Source: Nitrospira sp. (GTDB taxonomy: Bacteria; Nitrospirota; Nitrospiria; Nitrospirales; Nitrospiraceae). Taken from it: a DNA stretch of 64,000 bases. Shown here one piece after another: positions 61,443-64,000 of this stretch. Numbering within the stretch: position 1 is the first letter of the stretch; each line of letters begins with the position of its first letter. The stretch spans positions 62,001 through 126,000 of the forward strand of contig JACOEM010000006.1 of assembly GCA_024998565.1 (NCBI GenBank), in the 5' to 3' direction. The notes under the pieces are model-generated. The model had not been told where the DNA came from. It did no database searches and was given only the letters and a program-made list of their open reading frames with translations. A program made the translations under genes and the position numbers.

Positions 61443-61492
61443 GTGCGGTTCAAGGGTCGGGTGTGCCTGCGGCACTTTCGGAGGGAACTCAC

Positions 61493-62647
61493 ATGACGAC
61501 ACGTATCATGATGTTGTTGCTCCTGTGCATGCTGCCTGCCACGGCTCAGGCCGATGAACCGTCGTCTCGCGCGCCGTGGAAGGAGCGGGCCGTGTTACGC
61601 GCGGGGCAGGTTGTGCAGGGGGACTATTTCGCCTTCGGCCCGCATGTGGAAATTTCCGGCATCGTCAACGGCGATCTCTATGCCGCCGGTGGTGAGGTGC
61701 TGATCGATGGAGTGGTCAACGGCGATGTGATCGTGGCGGGAGCCAAAGTGATCCTGTCCGGCACCGTGGCTCAGGATGCCAGAATTGCCGGTGCGCAGGT
61801 GACGGTGAGTGGAACCATCGGGAGGAATGCCACCCTCGGCGGCGCAGACGTGCATCTGACCGAGACGGCCAAGGTGCGGGACAACCTCATCGCCGGCGGA
61901 GGCCATGTGCAACTTGCCGGGTCTGTGGGTCGGGATGCGAGGGTCGGTGCCTGGAAGGCGACGCTTTCAAACCAGATTGAGCGAGATTTGATCGTGGCGG
62001 CGGGGTCGGTGCGTCTCACCTCGAAGGCCGCGGTCGGTGGCAGGCTGAGGTACTGGGGTGAAGCGGCCCCCTCCATCGATGAAGAGGCGACGGTTCGGGG
62101 CCCGATTACGCAACGGCCGTTGCCCGAAGGGTGGAGCATTGAACGGGCGCGCCAGGGGCTCGTCGGCATCCGGCTCATGGCTGCATTCATCGGATTCGTC
62201 TCGACGTTGATCTTGGGATTGGTGCTCTTACGGGTCTACCCGCTGTTTGCCAGGCGGGCCACCGCGATGATTCGTGAACGTCCGACAGCCGCTCTCGGTT
62301 GGGGCACGGCCGCTCTGGTCGCGACGCCGGTGATAGCGCTGAGTTTCGTTGTTACCTTGTTTGCGCTTCCGATCGGCTTGTTTCTGCTCGCCCTGTATGG
62401 CGCGACGGTCTATCTGGCGAGAGTCTACGCCATCACCTATGTGGGACAAATGCTGATTCGCCGGCAGGATGATTCGTCGTCGCTTGCCTGGCCCTTCGTG
62501 GCGGGGCTGGTCCTGTATTCGGTGCTGTCGCTCATTCCGGTGGTCGGAGGGCTGTTGACGTTGTTGACGGTGCTGTTCGGGCTGGGTGCGCTGCTGGTCA
62601 GTAAAAAAGAACTCATTACGGCGTTGCGCGAACAGAATCAGGTCTAA
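61493..62647 (+). CDS. Exported polymer-forming (bactofilin-like) membrane protein
   Basis: 384 residues, start at 61493 (GGAGGG upstream). Signal peptide IMMLLLLCMLPATAQA. About 200 residues of right-handed beta-helix-like repeats follow (ISGIVNGDLYAAGGEVLIDGVVNGDVIVAGAKVILSGTVAQDARIAGAQVTVSGTI), the hallmark of polymer-forming cytoskeletal/DUF8173-like proteins. The C-terminal half has four helices (MAAFIGFVSTLILGLVLLRVYPLF, ALGWGTAALVATPVIALSFVVTLFALPIGLFLLALYG, LVLYSVLSLIPVVGG). The repeat domain would lie in the periplasm. Role unknown, possibly envelope organisation. Confidence 0.8.
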   Translation: MTTRIMMLLLLCMLPATAQADEPSSRAPWKERAVLRAGQVVQGDYFAFGPHVEISGIVNGDLYAAGGEVLIDGVVNGDVIVAGAKVILSGTVAQDARIAGAQVTVSGTIGRNATLGGADVHLTETAKVRDNLIAGGGHVQLAGSVGRDARVGAWKATLSNQIERDLIVAAGSVRLTSKAAVGGRLRYWGEAAPSIDEEATVRGPITQRPLPEGWSIERARQGLVGIRLMAAFIGFVSTLILGLVLLRVYPLFARRATAMIRERPTAALGWGTAALVATPVIALSFVVTLFALPIGLFLLALYGATVYLARVYAITYVGQMLIRRQDDSSSLAWPFVAGLVLYSVLSLIPVVGGLLTLLTVLFGLGALLVSKKELITALREQNQV

Positions 62648-62686
62648 GGCGCGAGTCGAAGCGGCGAATGAAGCGCGGTCAACCAA

Positions 62687-63808
62687 ATGGCTAACCAGCA
62701 GCAGCCGGCGGGTGTGACGTGGCTGGAGGGCCGGACGCTCCGTTGTCGGGGAGCCTGGACCATGCCCGATGTGGCGCCGGTTGAACGTGCGCTCAGAGGA
62801 ATGGCTTGGCCCGCTCGAAACCCGCTGGTCTTTGAGACGAGCGGCATTGAGGCCTTCGATACCGGCGGGGCGGTCGTGTTGTATCGCGCATTGATGGACG
62901 CCAGGCGGCAGGGGTGCGAGGTCTCGATCGAAGGCCTGCGGCCTGATTATGCGCAGCTGATGAGTCTGGTGTCGTCCCATTGGGCCGCGATGGTGGCTGA
63001 GGTCGCCCCGCGGTCGAACGGGAGTGAACGGTTTCGGGTGTCGATCCGGAATCGTGTCGCCCAGGGCGCCCGGGCGCTGGAGTTTCTCGGGGAGAGTGCG
63101 ACGGCGCTGGTGCGATTGGTGGCGTCGCCCGGTCGCATGCGTTGGCGCAGTTGCCTGAATAGCCTTCGACTGGACGGGGTCAATGCGTTGCCGATCACCG
63201 GACTGCTGACGTTTCTCATTGGTGTGGTGATTGCCTACCAGGGCGCCGAGCAGCTACGGAAGTTCGGAACGAATATTTTTATCGTGGATCTGGTGGGCAT
63301 CTCGCTGTTGCGGGAAATCGCCCCGCTGATTGCCGCGATTCTGATCGCCGGGCGGTCCGGGTCGGCCTATGCGGCGCAGATCGGCACGATGAAGGTGACC
63401 GAGGAGCTGGATGCGCTGCAAACCTTCGGCCTGTCGCCGATCGAGCTGTTGGTGTTGCCGCGGGTCCTGGCATTGGTCGTGGCGCTGCCGCTTCTGACGG
63501 CCTATGCCGATGTGCTGGGTGTCTTCGGCGGCATGTTGATCGCGTCGAATCAGCTCAACGTGAGTTTCACCGCCTTTCTTTCGCGCTTTGAGGAGGCCGT
63601 GGCGCTACGACATATGCTCATCGGTCTCGGCAAGGCGCCCTTCTTTGCTGTCATCATCGCGCTGGTCGGCTGTTATCAGGGGTTCCAGATTCGCGGCGGG
63701 GTGGATGATGTGGGCCGGCATACGACGATCAGTGTGGTGCAAAGTATTTTTCTCGTCATCATCTTCGATGCGATTTGCAGCATCTTGCTCAACTGGTGGG
63801 ACCTATAG
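62687..63808 (+). CDS. MlaE-family ABC permease with N-terminal STAS-like domain
   Basis: 373 residues. An N-terminal STAS-like domain (about 10-100; LVFETSGIEAFDTGGAVVLYRALMDARRQGCEVSIEGL) is fused to an MlaE/YrbE permease: GVVIAYQGAEQLRKFGTNIFIVDLVGISLLREIAPLIAAILIAGRSGSAYAAQIGTMKVTEELDALQTFGLSPIELLVLPR, then GGVDDVGRHTTISVVQSIFLVIIFDAICSILL. In E. coli these are separate proteins (MlaB and MlaE) of the phospholipid transporter; the fusion is common in other phyla. ATPase (MlaF) and MCE (MlaD) partners would be expected downstream, outside the window. The TAG stop is the first codon of a repeat element. Confidence 0.92.
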   Translation: MANQQQPAGVTWLEGRTLRCRGAWTMPDVAPVERALRGMAWPARNPLVFETSGIEAFDTGGAVVLYRALMDARRQGCEVSIEGLRPDYAQLMSLVSSHWAAMVAEVAPRSNGSERFRVSIRNRVAQGARALEFLGESATALVRLVASPGRMRWRSCLNSLRLDGVNALPITGLLTFLIGVVIAYQGAEQLRKFGTNIFIVDLVGISLLREIAPLIAAILIAGRSGSAYAAQIGTMKVTEELDALQTFGLSPIELLVLPRVLALVVALPLLTAYADVLGVFGGMLIASNQLNVSFTAFLSRFEEAVALRHMLIGLGKAPFFAVIIALVGCYQGFQIRGGVDDVGRHTTISVVQSIFLVIIFDAICSILLNWWDL

Positions 63809-63984
63809 CCCGGACCACTCATGAATACCTGCTGCGTCATCCGATACTTTCGTCCGGCAGGGCGTTTCTCGTTCGGCCTCCTCAACGTATCGCGGATACG
63901 CCTGCGTCGGCCTCGCTTGCGAGACGCCCTGGCGGACTTCGGTCTCGGATGCCTCGCGACGGCATTCATGAGTAATCCGGGCTA
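63806..63984. repeat. 179-bp palindromic MITE-like element, copy 3
   Basis: Ends TAGCCCGGACCACTCATGAA and, inward from 63984, TAGCCCGGATTACTCATGAA. Same length and overall interior as the copies at 47188 and 49646, with more substitutions. Its leading TAG is the stop codon of the STAS-MlaE permease gene. If the mla partner genes lie to the right, the element interrupts that operon. Confidence 0.85.
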
Positions 63985-64000
63985 CCAAGATGTTTGAAAT

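Noticed and set aside
63803-63988. Small frames within the 179-bp elements (ECRREA..E..QARPTQAY type)
   Set aside because: Such sequences arise from reading the repeat in one frame and reappear in every copy; they are not genes.
1-64000. tRNA, rRNA, CRISPR arrays, phage genes and transposase genes
   Set aside because: I looked for cloverleaf-like and repeat-spacer patterns and for transposase/integrase motifs and found none that I can support by eye.

Overview
This 64 kb window looks like a chromosomal segment of a Nitrospira-type bacterium (phylum Nitrospirota). That placement is inference. It rests on the high-GC coding style, the very large periplasmic multicopper oxidase with NirV/SUMF1-like neighbours, the density of sigma-54 activators and PAS sensor kinases, and dispersed short palindromic repeats that I associate with Nitrospira genomes. 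No rRNA, tRNA, CRISPR array, phage or full transposase gene is visible.

Layout. 1-2.1 kb: the edge of a TolC/HlyD secretion or efflux pair. 2.2-9.7 kb: housekeeping and signalling genes (purEK, a hybrid histidine kinase that has lost its phospho-acceptors, a frameshifted rhomboid protease, a DHH phosphoesterase, a LOG-family protein, a CBS-PilZ protein). 9.9-13.2 kb: a DUF692 fusion protein coupled to a tRNA-dihydrouridine synthase and maf. 14.1-18.2 kb: a pyruvate dehydrogenase operon (E1alpha, E1beta, E2) ending in lipA. 18.4-27.2 kb: ion and membrane transport (a K+ channel with RCK domain, a porin, an MscS channel, a cation/H+ antiporter, and a MacA/MacB-like pair without an ATPase gene).

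27.5-42.6 kb is the most interesting part. It holds an NtrC-type regulator, a four-PAS sensor kinase, a lone receiver and a PAS-AAA-Fis sigma-54 activator. These are followed by a 1645-residue, three-repeat multicopper oxidase, a cupredoxin-like protein and two exported SUMF1-fold proteins. I read good -24/-12 (sigma-54) promoters in front of the lone receiver and in front of the oxidase, which fits a self-contained sensing-and-oxidation system. The oxidase's copper motifs occur in permuted order.

42.8-52.2 kb: a Cys-rich Crp/Fnr regulator, a hemerythrin, outer-membrane proteins, a CopD-like membrane protein, a CHASE3 protein, a sulfide:quinone oxidoreductase and a TauE/SafE exporter. This stretch is peppered with short inverted-repeat elements. 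52.2-58.3 kb: a tripartite RND efflux system. 58.4-63.8 kb: a cupin, an ArnT-like glycosyltransferase, a DUF2231 protein, a polymer-forming membrane protein and a STAS-MlaE permease.

A recurring structural theme is small palindromic elements that contribute to genes. Five of them (three exactly 179 bp long) begin exactly at the stop codon of a gene or predicted gene. Another supplies the start codon of the RND pump gene, and another is embedded in frame within that gene.
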